Source: Pelobates cultripes
Lineage: Eukaryota; Chordata; Amphibia; Anura; Pelobatidae
Direction of reading: 5' to 3'
Assembly: GCA_933207985.1 (NCBI GenBank)
Contig: OW240915.1
Span: forward strand, 122,867,400-122,931,399
DNA length: 64,000 nucleotides
Both the position numbers and the translations under genes were made by a program. Positions 31,960-42,705 of this stretch are shown one piece after another (the first letter of the stretch is position 1; each line of letters begins with the position of its first letter). A model generated the notes under the pieces. The model saw nothing but the letters and a program-made list of their open reading frames with translations. It made no database searches and was not told the DNA's origin.

Positions 31960-33834
31960 TAGCCACTGTGACTAAACAGGCTAGGTTGTCAATAGATGTA
32001 ATAACTAACCCTGTTTCCTTTCCAGGTACTCACAGTCAAACAAACAATAGTTGTGTTAGAAAACCTATTGCCTATACCATCACTTCACTTTCGTGTGAAG
32101 GAGGCGCAACATGTTCCTCTGTTTTTTCATTTCAGCCAAAGGCTAAAATAGCCCCAGCAGCCACTAGTTTCCAGGATCCAGACCTGAAAGGGTTAACTGA
32201 TGAGATGCCGACCACTAGTTCCCGCTTGACAATTCAAGATATTTCTGAGAAGGATGGGCTTGTGGGTAAGACTGAGCATTCCTCAGTACAGGTAGAAATT
32301 ACTGCTGTGACAGGTAACGTATGGAAAACGAGTGATATGTTGACACATTCTAACTTCTTATGTGAATTAGAAGAACATGAAGGAAGGTACTACATGTCTG
32401 TAGAAATACAGGATTCGCTACCCCAGCCTTTCAAAGGGTTAATAGATACTGGTTCACAAGCCACTATCTTATCCAATACCTACTTCCAGCAGGTAATGGA
32501 CTTTGCAGCGGATAAGCCAAAGCTAAGAGATTTCCCCAATGCTCTGTTGAGTGTAGGAGGAAATGCCCTTCATGTTATTGGCAATACATGGTTAAAGTTN
32601 NNNNNNNNNNNNNNNNNNNNNNNNNNNNNNNNNNNNNNNNNNNNNNNNNNNNNNNNNNNNNNNNNNNNNNNNNNNNNNNNNNNNNNNNNNNNNNNNNNNT
32701 AAAATAGGTAACAAAACCTTTAGACACCCGGTGATAGTGGTAGATCTCCGCTACGACCGACTGATTCTGGCTATAGACATACTCAGAAGACTTACCACAA
32801 TTATTGACTGTGTAAATTGAATTGTATGGTCACAAGCTAAGGTTCCTATAACCTATGAGAAATCACATATTCAATCTGACCATAATTGCCATGTGATAGA
32901 AGAAAGACCTGACTCGATTGAGGTACATTTTAGGAATAGTCAGTCACCTGACGTGACTATCCTGCAGGTGAATGATGCAATCGCACCTGTAGATGAGTAT
33001 TCCGTAAGAGTTGCTCCAGAGAGGATCCAGAATGTCTCTCTGGAAGGTGATGTTTTAACCATTTCTCTCCACAGGGACTATGTTGAATCTGTAGATCTGG
33101 CAGGTCATGCTCAATTCCTTGCCAGAATTGAAAGGGTTATTCTTTCCTATTCAAGTAAATGACTTAGGAAGAAGTAGGAATGCAAAGCTGGACTTAAAGA
33201 GTGAGAACAGCTATATTAGCAGAAGTCTGTTACAGCAGATCGCTAATCCTAAAATGATCAGGTACGCTTCCCCACATGACAGGTGGATTCAAAACCTGGA
33301 TGGCGAATCAGAGAGTCACAATGTGATAGCAAAATGTTTACTATCTATTTCCATCGGAAATAAGACAGTTAAACATTTATTCCTAGTGATAAACGAACCT
33401 CGCCATCAGGTTTACATTGGCAATGATGTCATACATCGCTTTGCCATACACCTTGACCTAATTAATTCCAACTTGTGGACAAGGTTAAAAGGTAATCCTT
33501 GTGGATACCTACACGAGGAAAATGCCCTGAAATCAGGACAAATACTCCCATATGCGGTAAGTATCCAAGTTCCTGATGACATAACCATTCCACAGGGGAC
33601 AAATAACCTTCTTTTACCCCTACAGGTCAAGAAGGGTCAGAGATTGGAAAACTCTGATGCTCTAATCTGTTTATCCAATAGGATACAACAATTAGGGATG
33701 GTGGTAACACATACACCAATGGTAAGTATTGGTAAGAATCCCACCTATATAATGGTCAACAATTTTACACCCAATAGTGTTACTTTACCAAAAGGAACAT
33801 TATTAGGTCTAGCATTGGATGCTGAGAACTATAC
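31960..33834 (+). pseudogene. Element X pol start: two protease-like domains
   Basis: Follows gag in another frame. The first domain has GLIDTGSQATILSNTYF (retropepsin active site, near 32440) and a flap-like SVGGNALHVIGNTWL, then after the N gap VIVVDLRYDRLILAIDIL. A TGA lies near 32818 after CVN. After a frameshift near 33120 a second domain of similar plan follows (FPIQVNDLG, then KLDLKSENSYISRSLL in place of DTGS, KHLFLVINEPRHQVYIGNDVIHRF), then a linker ending TLPKGTLLGLALDAENYTV. Pol is then broken by a second LTR at 33835. The RT start is at 36100-36404. Confidence 0.8.
32600..32699. other. Assembly gap (100 N)
   Basis: Exactly 100 N inside the first protease domain. The true length is unknown, but the reading frame on both sides belongs to one domain, so the missing piece is probably short. 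Confidence 0.99.
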
Positions 33835-35463
33835 TGTCAGGGTATTTATATCGGCAGACATCTTGTGCTATGATAGAAATTAAAAGTGTATATGCCGAGT
33901 CACTTTTGAACAGAGCAAACTCCATTTTTTGTTATTTTCAAGCTAACAAAAGACACAAGATTTCTATCTGTAAAACTAACCACTTTCCCAGAGCTAGAGG
34001 AATGCATAGTATATACAAACCAAGCGATATGGAGAACGGGGGTTGGACAGACTATCTAAATGCTAATGGAATATAATCAATTCTAAACCCAGACATTTGT
34101 GACAGAGAAGATTAAATAATTTAATTTAACTTTTTATATTGTATAACCTCCCATTGTAGTTTAAGGTGAAACTTAGTTTACGAACTGTCATATTAGAAAT
34201 TATACCAGGAATTGCGGACACTAAGTCTGGACAAAACTAAGAGAAAACCCTTTGAAGTGAAGGAAAACTTAAATTATGGCAACCATAAAGATAAAGCAAA
34301 ATGACGTCAAAATAGCCACCAAGAAAAGTTAACTCTTTCCTGGATAGGAAGGTTTCGTTAGACGAGCCTGCCATCTATGGATCAAATACCTAAATCACGA
34401 TCCCTAGATTGGACACACCTATGGCTTCCTACTGGGTTATCAAATAATGACGTAAAAGTTAAGACAAAGAGAGGAGAAGGGAGGAATTGGAAGTTTGGGG
34501 ACTCCAACTCGGACATGCAGAGAAACCCAGGACAACATCTGAGACTAACACTCAAATCACAAACTCTTTGACACTTTCTAACTAACACTACTTTTCACTA
34601 TTACCCACGCACCTCCATGCAGAGAGAGACATCCAAACAAGTTCCTGAGACTACCAATTTGATGAAAATATCTACTCAACTGATAAATTTAATTAATTAA
34701 ATGAAACCAGTATAATTATTAAAATTTACTAATAGCATGATATATGACTGGATAAATCACAGTCAGATTTCCATATTTAGAAATCTTAGTTAACTAAAGA
34801 ATATATAGTTATAAACATTCCATTCTGCAGGTGGAATTAAGAATAATTATATATTAATGTGATATTATCACATGTTAGCATACCGCTGTTTTTATCCAGG
34901 TGTATTGATTTGCTCTAAAATAAGATAAGATATCTTTTAGACATATTAAATTCTGCTTATATAACATGGTAGATTCTCTTATTGGATGGTTCCAGGAAAT
35001 GACTAATGAACTGGTTTAAATGTTATTTTATTTAAAATTACATAAGAATAGATCTTAATTACCTAGGAGATCTAGCCAGCATTGAAAGGGTTATTCAGTT
35101 GATCTAACTGTTAGCCAGGTTTTATGGCCCTTCGCTGTGAAAAACTTTTTATTTCTCTCTGTGAAAGATAGTCATAAATCTAGTCTTGACAGAAAATGCT
35201 GTTTAGCCATTGAAACGTGTATGGCCATTCCTTTGTATTGCATACTATGTTATACTAAATATTCACTGATTGTTATCATGCATGTTGCATAATATTATTG
35301 TTAATTATTGGTTATTATAAAATAAAATCTATTTTTATAACATTGTGATTTTATCTATATGAAATACATTTCACTTAACACAATAACGATCTTTGGGATC
35401 TGAGAATTGAATTAGTGGGCAATTCTCCCTGTTTACTATTATTATCCCATAAATATCCCCACA
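33835..35463 (+). repeat. Element X second LTR, lodged in pol
   Basis: TGTCAGGGTATTTATATCGG ... AATATCCCCACA, ~1.63 kb, homologous to 28426-30868 without the ~790-bp segment. It sits between protease-like and RT sequence rather than after integrase, with no polypurine tract before it. The CRE is at 34302-34309. Confidence 0.75.
34302..34309 (+). promoter_or_regulatory. CRE-like site TGACGTCA in second LTR X
   Basis: Same position in the LTR as 28835-28842, in AAATGACGTCAAAAT. Confidence 0.5.
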
Positions 35464-35637
35464 ATACATTTGGTTTCCAAAACCAAATTATAGGCCTCAT
35501 CCCTGAAGAATACTTAACTGAGGACGAAATTGTCAATCAAATATTCCATTCCTCCCCAGAAGGATTATTCACTATCCTATCTGTGTATCCCTTCAACGTC
35601 GAAGAAGGCTTGTGTAAAATCGAAGAAGCATCAATCA
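35464..35637 (+). other. Unassigned coding-like piece of element X
   Basis: The frame IIGLIPEEYLTEDEIVNQIF ... YPFNVEEGLCKIEEAS is open and protein-like in composition but I cannot place it in a family. Perhaps a part of gag or pol missing from the main copy. Confidence 0.4.
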
Positions 35638-36030
35638 CCCATTGCCATTTTGTCTTTGCCCATTAGAATTTGGCTGGGATGGCTGAGACTGTTGGGAGTT
35701 ACTGGAAGCAGATTGGTTATTTCTGTTTCCATATCTCCTATTTCCCTAAGGATTCCTTCTCCATTGGGAATTGCCTTGGTTCTTATTAACCCAGGGGCGT
35801 TTATTCCCATTGGCATTGGATTTTCCAGAGTTATTATCAGAGGAATTTACAGGATTGCTTCCGGCGTTTTCCTGTTTCTGAGGTTTTGGAGATTTCAAAA
35901 CCTCAGAATAGGTCCTCTTTTTCTGTTGGGTTTCTAAACCTAACTGAATTTTAGTCTCTGACACCATTTTATCACCAGGTTTCTTAACCTTTGGCTGATT
36001 TTCATCATGTGCATGGTGTATAGTATACAA
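35638..36030 (-). pseudogene. Inverted gag fragment of element X
   Basis: Minus-strand copy of 31430-31788 (HHAHDENQPKVKKPGDKMVS ... NKRPWVNKNQGNSQW). It retains KPQKQENAGSNPVN, absent from the plus-strand copy because of a deletion. Joined at 36031 to plus-strand pol. Confidence 0.9.
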
Positions 36031-36404
36031 CCTTCGATCATCCGCTCAATGAGCAGGAATCACGAGAGTATCACGACCAAAGAGAAAAGGTAAGTCAACA
36101 CAGAACTGACCTAACTTCTAGGCTTGAAGAAGCTTATGAGATAGGCCAGCCTGAAATCTTTCCAGGATTTCAGGAAAGGCTAGAAGAGCAAATATCTTTA
36201 GCTGACGGTTGCTCCAACGATGCTGAGCGGCAACAGCTAAAGGAAATTATAATGGAATTCCAAGATATTTTTGCCAAAGATTCCTACGACTGTGGGTTAA
36301 CTAACCTCCATGTAGCCAGAATACAAACTGATCCAAATTTACCACCTGTATTTATCAAACAATATAGACTCACATTAGCGTCATTTAATGGTCTACAAGA
36401 CATC
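36031..36404 (+). pseudogene. Element X RT N-terminal segment
   Basis: Frame with EEQISLADGCSND, then EFQDIFAKDSYDCGLT (typical sequence just before the RT of Gypsy/retrovirus-type pol) and LPPVFIKQYRL. RT is cut off at 36404 by the LTR-A' element; the remainder of pol is absent. Confidence 0.8.
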
Positions 36405-36785
36405 TGTGACGAGACCAATCTTGCCACTGTGCATTGGAGGAGCCTGGTTGCCCGCCTGCTGCCTTTTTACTGTGGACCGGCATTTAAATACCCTATTTTC
36501 CTATGCAGAAAGGTCTATTCATGTTTTCTGCCCAGGCGTTCGGTAGATTCTCGGATTTACTGAATGAACTCATAACCCAGATAGCTATGCCATGGAGCCT
36601 ATTCATGTAATAAAAGACTTTGGCTCTGTGGCAATTGAACTGTATGTGTTTGTGGTCTGAGCGCCATTCAGTATTGTGCGCTCAGACCTAAGCTATCTGG
36701 GCATATGTTGCATGTCTGTATTTTATGTCGTAACCTTGTGTATTTTATTGTATTTTACTGTCTTTTTGCGGTCATGTGTAAAATA
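36405..36785 (+). repeat. LTR-A' left LTR, truncated
   Basis: Matches the first ~380 bp of the LTR at 38239, then switches at GTGTAAAATAG directly to gag-like coding sequence, deleting the rest of the LTR, the primer site and the gag start. It holds the best-formed three-stem block of the window. Confidence 0.88.
36576..36701 (+). promoter_or_regulatory. Three-stem inverted-repeat block, LTR-A' left
   Basis: Outer stem CCCAGATAGC (36576-36585)/GCTATCTGGG (36692-36701), perfect. Second stem CCATGGAGCC (36590-36599)/GGCTCTGTGG (36622-36631), paired with two G-U wobbles in the sense RNA. Third stem GGTCTGAGCGC (36654-36664)/GCGCTCAGACC (36678-36688), perfect. Confidence 0.78.
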
Positions 36786-38397
36786 GACCCAGATCCAGAC
36801 CCCTTCAGCTGGGAAGATATTGTAGAGCTTTACTGGGAGGAACCCCAGGCGGTAGGTGGAGATGGGACTGAGGTCTCTTCACCGGCCCTACAGGGATGCT
36901 GGGCGGTCAGCCCAGATCCCCAGCGGCAGATTGATTTGCAGGGAATAGAGAGCCATGTCTCCTTTCGACAGCGGCAGTGTGAAGTGCAGTGAGTGGAGAG
37001 CATTGTCTCCCCTCCCCAGCGGCAGTGTACCTTGCAGGGAGAGGAGAGCAGCGTCCTCCCTTCCCAGCGGCAAGGTGAGCTACATGCATGGTGGGCGGTC
37101 AGCTCAGATCCCCAGCGGCAGTGTGATATACAGGGAATTGGGAGCCTAGTCTCCATTCCCCAGTGGCAGGCTGAGTTACAGGGGGCAGAGACAAGTGGTC
37201 CTGTCCCCCAGTGGCAGTGTACCTGCAGGGAGAGGAGAGCAGCGTCCTTCCTCCCCAGTGGCAGGGTGAGCTACAGGGATGCTGGGTAGTCGGCTCAGAT
37301 CCCCAGCGGCAGTGTGATATGCAGGGAATTGGGAACCTAGTCTCCATTCCCCAGCGGGAGGTATTGCAGGGAATTGGGAGCCCAGTCTCCATTCCCCAGC
37401 AGCAGGACTCTGTATTGGGAGCAGAGACAGTCGGTCTCCCTCCCCCGCGGCTGGAAGTATGTATGGGAGAGGAGCTGGTTACCCCCTCTCCCCAGCGGCA
37501 GCTTAATGTACCAGGGGGAGACAGTAAGCCCCACAACTATGCAGATGGGACCGTGGTCTCTGCACATACAGCACAGGGGGTAGGGATGGTTGGTCCTGCC
37601 CCCCAGTGACAGGGCTGTTTAGCCAAAGGGGAGACAGTCGGTCTCCAGCAGCAGGGCCGGGTATCTAAAGGGGAGACAGTCGGTCTCCAGCAGCAGGGCG
37701 GTGTGTCTAAAGGGGAGACAGTCGGTCTCCAGCAGCAGGGCTGTGTGTCTAAAGGGGAGACAGTCGGTCTCCAGCAGCAGGGCTGTGTGTCTAAAGGGGA
37801 GACAGTCGGTCTCCAGCAGCAGGGCTGTGTGTCTAAAAGGGAGACAGTCGGTCTCCAGCAGCAGGGCTTGTGTCTAAAGGGGAGACAGTCGGTCTCCAGC
37901 AGCAGGCCTGTGTGTCTAAAGGGGAGACAGTCGGTCTCCAGCAGCAGGGCTGTGTGTCTAAAGGGGAGACAGTCGGTCTCCCCCTCCAACAACCAGTCTT
38001 CAACCAGGCTACCTTCACAGTAGCGCTGGCACCAGGGCAGAGTACCGCTGGTCTCTGCCCACTCAGCAACCCACCAAGTCAGCGTACCCAGCACAGCCAT
38101 GGTGAGGCACCAGGACATGGACAAGCTTCTCCTCTACCCACTGTTGATTGTGTTTTGTGGGTGGGCTGCTGGACTAACAAGGGCACTGACCGGCAGGAGG
38201 TCAGATACCCTGTTAGTCTGTTTGGAAAAGGGGAGAGATGTGACGAGACCAATCTCGCCACTGCGCATTGGAGGAGCCTGGTTGCCTGCCTGCTTCCTTT
38301 TGACTATGGACCGGCATTTAAATACCCTAATTTCCTATGCAGAAAGGTCTATTCATGTTTTTTGCCCTGGCGTTCGGTAGATTTTCGGATTAACTGA
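36780..38397 (+). pseudogene. LTR-A' repeat-coded gag-like protein
   Basis: Begins in frame inside the fused LTR (DPDPFSWEDIVELYW), then degenerate 16-residue PQRQ repeats (LQGIESHVSFRQRQCEVQ, a TGA near 36991, SPPQRQCTLQGEES) with frame changes near 37215 and 37615. Between 37610 and 37985 there are about ten 42-bp repeats encoding KGETVGLQQQGCVS. The tail (FNQATFTVALAPG, DRQEVRYPVSLFGKGERC) runs through the polypurine tract into the right LTR and stops at 38397, as in LTR-A. Confidence 0.78.
37620..37985 (+). repeat. 42-bp coding tandem repeat
   Basis: About nine to ten copies of a unit reading GGGGAGACAGTCGGTCTCCA then GCAGCAGGGCTGTGTGTCTA plus AA. GAGACAGTCGGTCTC is itself a palindrome, so each unit can fold. 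A longer, partly variant array follows the gap at 53086-53480. Confidence 0.93.
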
Positions 38398-39795
38398 ATT
38401 AACTCATATAACCCAGATAGCTATGCAATGGAGCCTATTCATGTAATAAAAGACTTATGGCAATTGAACTGTATGTGTTTGTGGTCTGAGCGCCATTCGG
38501 TATTGTGCGCTCAGACCTAAGCTATCTGGGCATATGTTGCATGTCTGTATTTTATGTCATAAATGTAACCTTGTGTATTTTATTGTATTTTACTGTCTTT
38601 TTGCTGCCATGTGTAAAATGGAGTTTTGCCTCTGTCTTTGGAGATAATTTGATTACTTCCCAATTATCTCCAGGATAGAAGACTCTGTGGAACTGGTTTT
38701 GGGCAGAAAAGCCATGCTTCCTTTGGTCACAAAGGACTTCGATCTATCTTTTGAACCAATGGACCAATGTGGATGATTTTGACGTATGTTTGTATTTGGA
38801 GTATGCAGATGAAAGTTTTATGTGAATGTGATGCATACTTTTCAAGTTATGAATAATGTGGAAAAACTGTATTTCTCTGCCGGTGATAATAACATTACCC
38901 ATTATGTAAGGTAATTGTATCACAGGCATTTTGTGTGGGAGTGTCTGAGTGTATTGTTCGTGTTTATTGGTTGTTTTTCAAAACTCTGTGCGTGGTACTA
39001 ATGTGTAAGAATGTATATATAAGAACAATAAAGTAACATTACAGAATCAGCATACTCCAAATACAAACATATGTCAAAATCATCCAAATTGGTCCAGTGG
39101 TTCAAAAGATAGATCGTAGTCCTTTGTGACTGTAATGGTATTTATTAATTAATGACTTTACATCATAAAGAAAGCATATTTAGTGTAATGCTTTGGGGGC
39201 ACCACTAGGGAGAGTGTGTAGGAAGACATGTGCTTCTGGCAGTGACATCACAGGCCAGCCTACTTACACTGAATAAAAACCAGATGGAGGAGAAAACTCA
39301 GTCTCTTTGCCTGTACCTGACTGAACCTAAGATGTAGTACCAGCTCTGACTTTAAGTAAGTACATGTATTTCTCTGCCGGTGATAATAACATTACCCATT
39401 GTGTAAGGTAATTGTATCACAGGCATTTTGTGTGGGAGTGTCTGAGTGTATTGTTCATGTTTATTGGTTGTTTTTCAAAACTCTGTGCGTGGTACTAATG
39501 TGTAAGAATGTATATATAAGAACAATAAACCCACAGCTCTGTCTGTTCACTGATTGACCCTCAAAACAGAGCCTTGTCTTGTTCTTGGGGGGGGGGGATT
39601 TATTGTATGCTGTTCCAGTTCGACTGCTAGGAGTGTAAACCTATTCATATGGTTTTTCCTATTCGGCTGTTTACAGCATTCATATGGTTTCCTGTTCGGT
39701 GGATTGGTGTTCTGCAGTAGCTGGGCCTGTGTCTCTGGAAGGGAAGATCTACTAAACAGCGGTTTAACCCTTTTATGCCTGGGGGTGCCGTTACA
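38239..39795 (+). repeat. LTR-A' right LTR with internal rearrangement
   Basis: TGTGACGAGACC to GCCGTTACA, 1557 bp. About 330 bp (39033-39364) are inserted between a duplicated ~160-bp stretch (~38868-39032 and ~39366-39530). The insert starts with an inverted copy (39051-39130) of LTR sequence 38726-38806. AATAAA occurs at ~39028 and ~39526; TTGACCCTCAA-type motif at 39554. Confidence 0.85.
38412..38530 (+). promoter_or_regulatory. Three-stem block, LTR-A' right (second stem lost)
   Basis: Outer stem 38412-38421/38521-38530 and third stem 38483-38493/38507-38517 are intact. The 3' strand of the CCATGGAGCC stem is deleted (AGACTTATGGCAATT in place of AGACTTTGGCTCTGTGGCAATT). Confidence 0.7.
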
Positions 39796-39891
39796 AGTAC
39801 CCCTAGATATTCCTCGGATCTGGCCTCCGCTTCCAAGCAATGAGCGGCCGGAGTATGGGTTGGAGCGGTTTGGGTCACTGGTGGAGGTTGC

Positions 39892-40913
39892 TGTGGCAAA
39901 ACCAACTTCACCACTGGGCATTCGAGAAGACTGATTGCCAGCCTCCTGCCATGTGACTATGGCCCCTGGGATGTATTGCCCTTTAAAGACATTATTTGGG
40001 CTTATTGGATTTTGAAACACTTTTTCTGCCCCTTTGAATACATGAGAAAGGTGTGTCCCTCCCCCGTTTCCTGTCTATTGTTCTTCAGCAGGGCGTTGTC
40101 CCAGGGACACTGCAAGACCAGTTGGAACTTGTTGCTAACCTTTAACCCCATGGCGATTTGACTGTGTTTGTGGGATCTGAGCGCTGTTCGGATATAGTGA
40201 GCGCTCAGATCCAAGCTATCTGGGGATAGGTTGAATGTGGGGGTTCTGTTCAGTATGATAGGAATTATGTAATTTTATGTGTATTTACTGTTGTTGTGAA
40301 TAGAGCTATTTTCTGTATGCTGGAGGTAATTGGCTTACCACACCCAAGCCATGCTTGCAGATGGCCACAAAGGGACTTTCAACTAACTTTTGACCCACTG
40401 GACCAATTTGTATGATTTTGACGTATGTTTGTATTTGGAGTATGCTGATTCTGAAAATGTAAGTTTATGTGAATGTGATGTATACTTTTAGAGTTATGAA
40501 TATTGTGTAAAACTGTGTATTTTCCTGCCTGTGATAAATAAGTTAGACCATTGTGTTCAGCAATTATATCACAGGCAGAGGGGATGATTGTGTGGGAGTG
40601 TCTGAGTGTATTGTACGTATTGATTGGTTGTTCTGCAAAACCCTGTGGGCAGTACTATGTATGTAAAATGTGCATAAAGCAGAGTGTTTGATTAAAAGCT
40701 TCAGTTCAACTTCACCCTCAATCCGAGTCCTGTATCTTATTGGGGAAATCTGCTACAAGGGATTGCTATGCTTGTAAGAGCTTGTTCCTGCCTTGCTCTC
40801 TGGAGGAGTCTACGGTGGTTATGGTGTCTGCTGCAGTGCTTGGAGTCCTCAGGAAGCGCTAGGAGCATCCTTCAAGGGAGGTACCCAGTCGGGGTGCCCG
40901 TCGATCCGTTACA
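39892..40913 (+). repeat. LTR-B' (related LTR, probably solo)
   Basis: TGTGGCAAAACCAACTTCAC ... GATCCGTTACA, 1022 bp. Starts like LTR-B at 45451. Contains the third stem as a 13-bp perfect pair, GGATCTGAGCGCT (40173-40185)/AGCGCTCAGATCC (40200-40212), and the 3' strand of the outer stem (40215-40225). ATTAAA near 40692 precedes a CACCCTCAA motif. The 96 bp between the end of LTR-A' and this LTR are unassigned. Confidence 0.75.
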
Positions 40914-41404
40914 GTTGCCCCCAGGTTAGTCTGGGGATTCCAGGGGACACTTGCAGCTTGTCACAACAATGGCACTTTATTTTCTGTTGGGTCTGTTGGA
41001 ACCTAGGAGGTCCTAAGTGGCAAGTATTGTGGGGAAAACTGTATAAAAGACAATAAACCCTCAGATCTGCTGAGTTCATGTTTTACCCTCAACATAGAGC
41101 CTTGTCTCATGTGTGGGGGAAAAGGCTGCATCTACACTGGGGGATCGCTATACTCTGTATACTCCCCTGGGCCATAATCACTAAGCTCTTTTATGAGCTA
41201 TGCCTGCTTAACTCTCTGGAGGAAGAGAGGGTCACCCACCGGGACCTGGATCCTTGTCGTAGGTCCAGGGTGGGTAGGAGACAGCAAGTTTCCAGCCAGG
41301 CTGTAACGTTGGACGTGGGGACTGTGGTGTTTATGGTGTCTGATTCGGTGCTGATGATCCTTGGTAAGCACTAGGAGCAACGATTGACGGAGGGTCCGTC
41401 ACAC
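40914..41404 (+). repeat. Further LTR fragment
   Basis: The 3' part of another family member: TATAAAAGACAATAAA at ~41041-41056, TTTACCCTCAAC at ~41085, GGGGATCGCTATACTCTG and an end at GGTCCGTCACA. The start is missing. Confidence 0.6.
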
Positions 41405-41757
41405 AAACATCTAAGGACATGGAAGTCTTAGCGGTGTTCGCGCCGTTGAGTGTCCAATTCTAGTTCCATACCCTCAACAGCCAAACACCGCTAGCTTCTT
41501 ATTCCAAGATGGCGGCCACCACGCGTGCGTACATACGAACGCCGACCACCCAGCCGATCTCTTAGAATGTCGAGGTGTTTGTGGTTTTGGAAGTGTTAAC
41601 AAGGGTCAATAAGGTTAACAAGCGCTACACTCTGGGTGGTCAGTTGTTTAATAGTTCTTTCGTTAGTCGAACAGGCAATGTTGGTATAAGGACTATCTAT
41701 ATTTTGCCAAACGGATAGGTGAAGGAATTAAAATACAGGGACAGAGGGTCTGTCACA
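41405..41757 (-). repeat. Diverged Gypsy LTR fragment
   Basis: Minus-strand start TGTGACAGACCCTCTGTC at 41757. It resembles the Gypsy LTR at 46522-47688 (AGCGGTGTTCG, CCAAACACCGCT, CATACGAACG.CGACCACCC). Confidence 0.65.
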
Positions 41758-41879
41758 GCGTTGATGCATGTCAAATACAAATGGGGCCAGAGAGAGAAGA
41801 AAAAAACAAAAAACAAAAAAAACAAAGGAGGGTAGGCTTACTCCCACCCGCCTCATCACTCTCCTAGACTCTTTTATGT

Positions 41880-42005
41880 ACAGGTGATACTCGAAAAATT
41901 TGAATATTGTGAAAAAGTTCATTAATTTCAGTAATGCAACGTCTAAGGGGAAACTAATATATGAGATAGACGCATTACGTGGAAAGCAAGATAGTTCAAG
42001 CTGTG
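41880..42005. repeat. Widespread interspersed repeat fragment
   Basis: CTCGAAAAATTTGAATATTG and GTGAAAAAGTTCATTAATTT resemble a sequence I recall as common in fish and frog genomes, probably a DNA-transposon end. Family not assigned. Confidence 0.4.
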
Positions 42006-42009
42006 TGTT

Positions 42010-42705
42010 ATGGTTACCTCCAAGCTAGCTGAAGGCTGGACTGCTTGGATGTCCTGGTTCCCGAGTGTGGAGAGAGAGAAGCGCCATTCCGATCAGCATA
42101 CCACAAGAATCCTGTGAATATAAGGCACTCCCACTAGCGATGGTACAGCTAGGATACCATTGTCCCCAAAAAACGAGTCGAGGACTGAGTTTAATGGCAC
42201 ACAGGCATCACTATTTATGCAAAACCCAAGGTCTAGGGACAGCCCCCTCTGGACCTGATGGGATACAGGGACAATACAATTGTTATGACAATTTAATTAT
42301 CTCCAAGCGCCCAAAATCCCACGTTTTATTGTAACATATAAAACAGTATAAAAATATATAACTATAACATTTTAATAGACACATCTTGCATTCCACCATT
42401 CGTTAGGTAGCCCAGATCAGAGTGCAGCAGATATGCGAATAGCGCTCAGATCTTACGAACAGTATAGCCAGTTTCTACAATACAAAGTCCGTTCGTGCCT
42501 TTTTGTCCCGAACACGAGATGGTGGCCATGTTTTCAGGTTGGTGAATAGAGAGCGGGACCTGGACCTAAAACCCATGGAGTGAGTAGCGGCTGAAACATT
42601 GCACGAACACCGCTCAGAGGATGGTTTTCTCAGCCCTTCGTGAGCCGAACAGAGACCGCCATGAAGGGGGGTACTTAACTTGTGATTAACCGCAGACCCA
42701 ACATT
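42010..42705 (-). repeat. Second Gypsy-type LTR fragment
   Basis: Minus-strand LTR-like sequence with a degenerate third stem (AGATCTGAGCGC complement at ~42450), ATTAAA near 42190, and a CCTCGACTCGTTTTTTGGGG R/U5-like motif. It abuts truncated RNase H at 42706. Confidence 0.55.

Larger units (their letters stand above)
36405..39795 (+). mobile_element. LTR-A': rearranged relative of LTR-A, plus strand
   Basis: Left LTR 36405-36785 (3' part deleted), repeat-coded gag-like pseudogene, polypurine tract 38224-38238, right LTR 38239-39795. LTR ends match LTR-A (TGTGACGAGACC ... GCCGTTACA). Flanks ACATC (36400-36404) and AGTAC (39796-39800) do not match, so one end has been rearranged. No pol. 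Inserted in element-X RT sequence. Confidence 0.85.

Noticed and set aside
37833..38124. Minus-strand frames opposite the 42-bp repeats
   Set aside because: Shadows of the KGETVGLQQQ repeats; the repeat GAGACAGTCGGTCTC is near-palindromic, which keeps both strands open.
39547..40020. 157-codon minus-strand frame across LTR-A'/LTR-B' junction
   Set aside because: Spans two LTRs in antisense; no family resemblance.
41500..41530. AAGATGGCGGCC as a YY1-type promoter of a host gene
   Set aside because: Lies in a diverged Gypsy LTR with no gene following; may be part of the LTR promoter at most.
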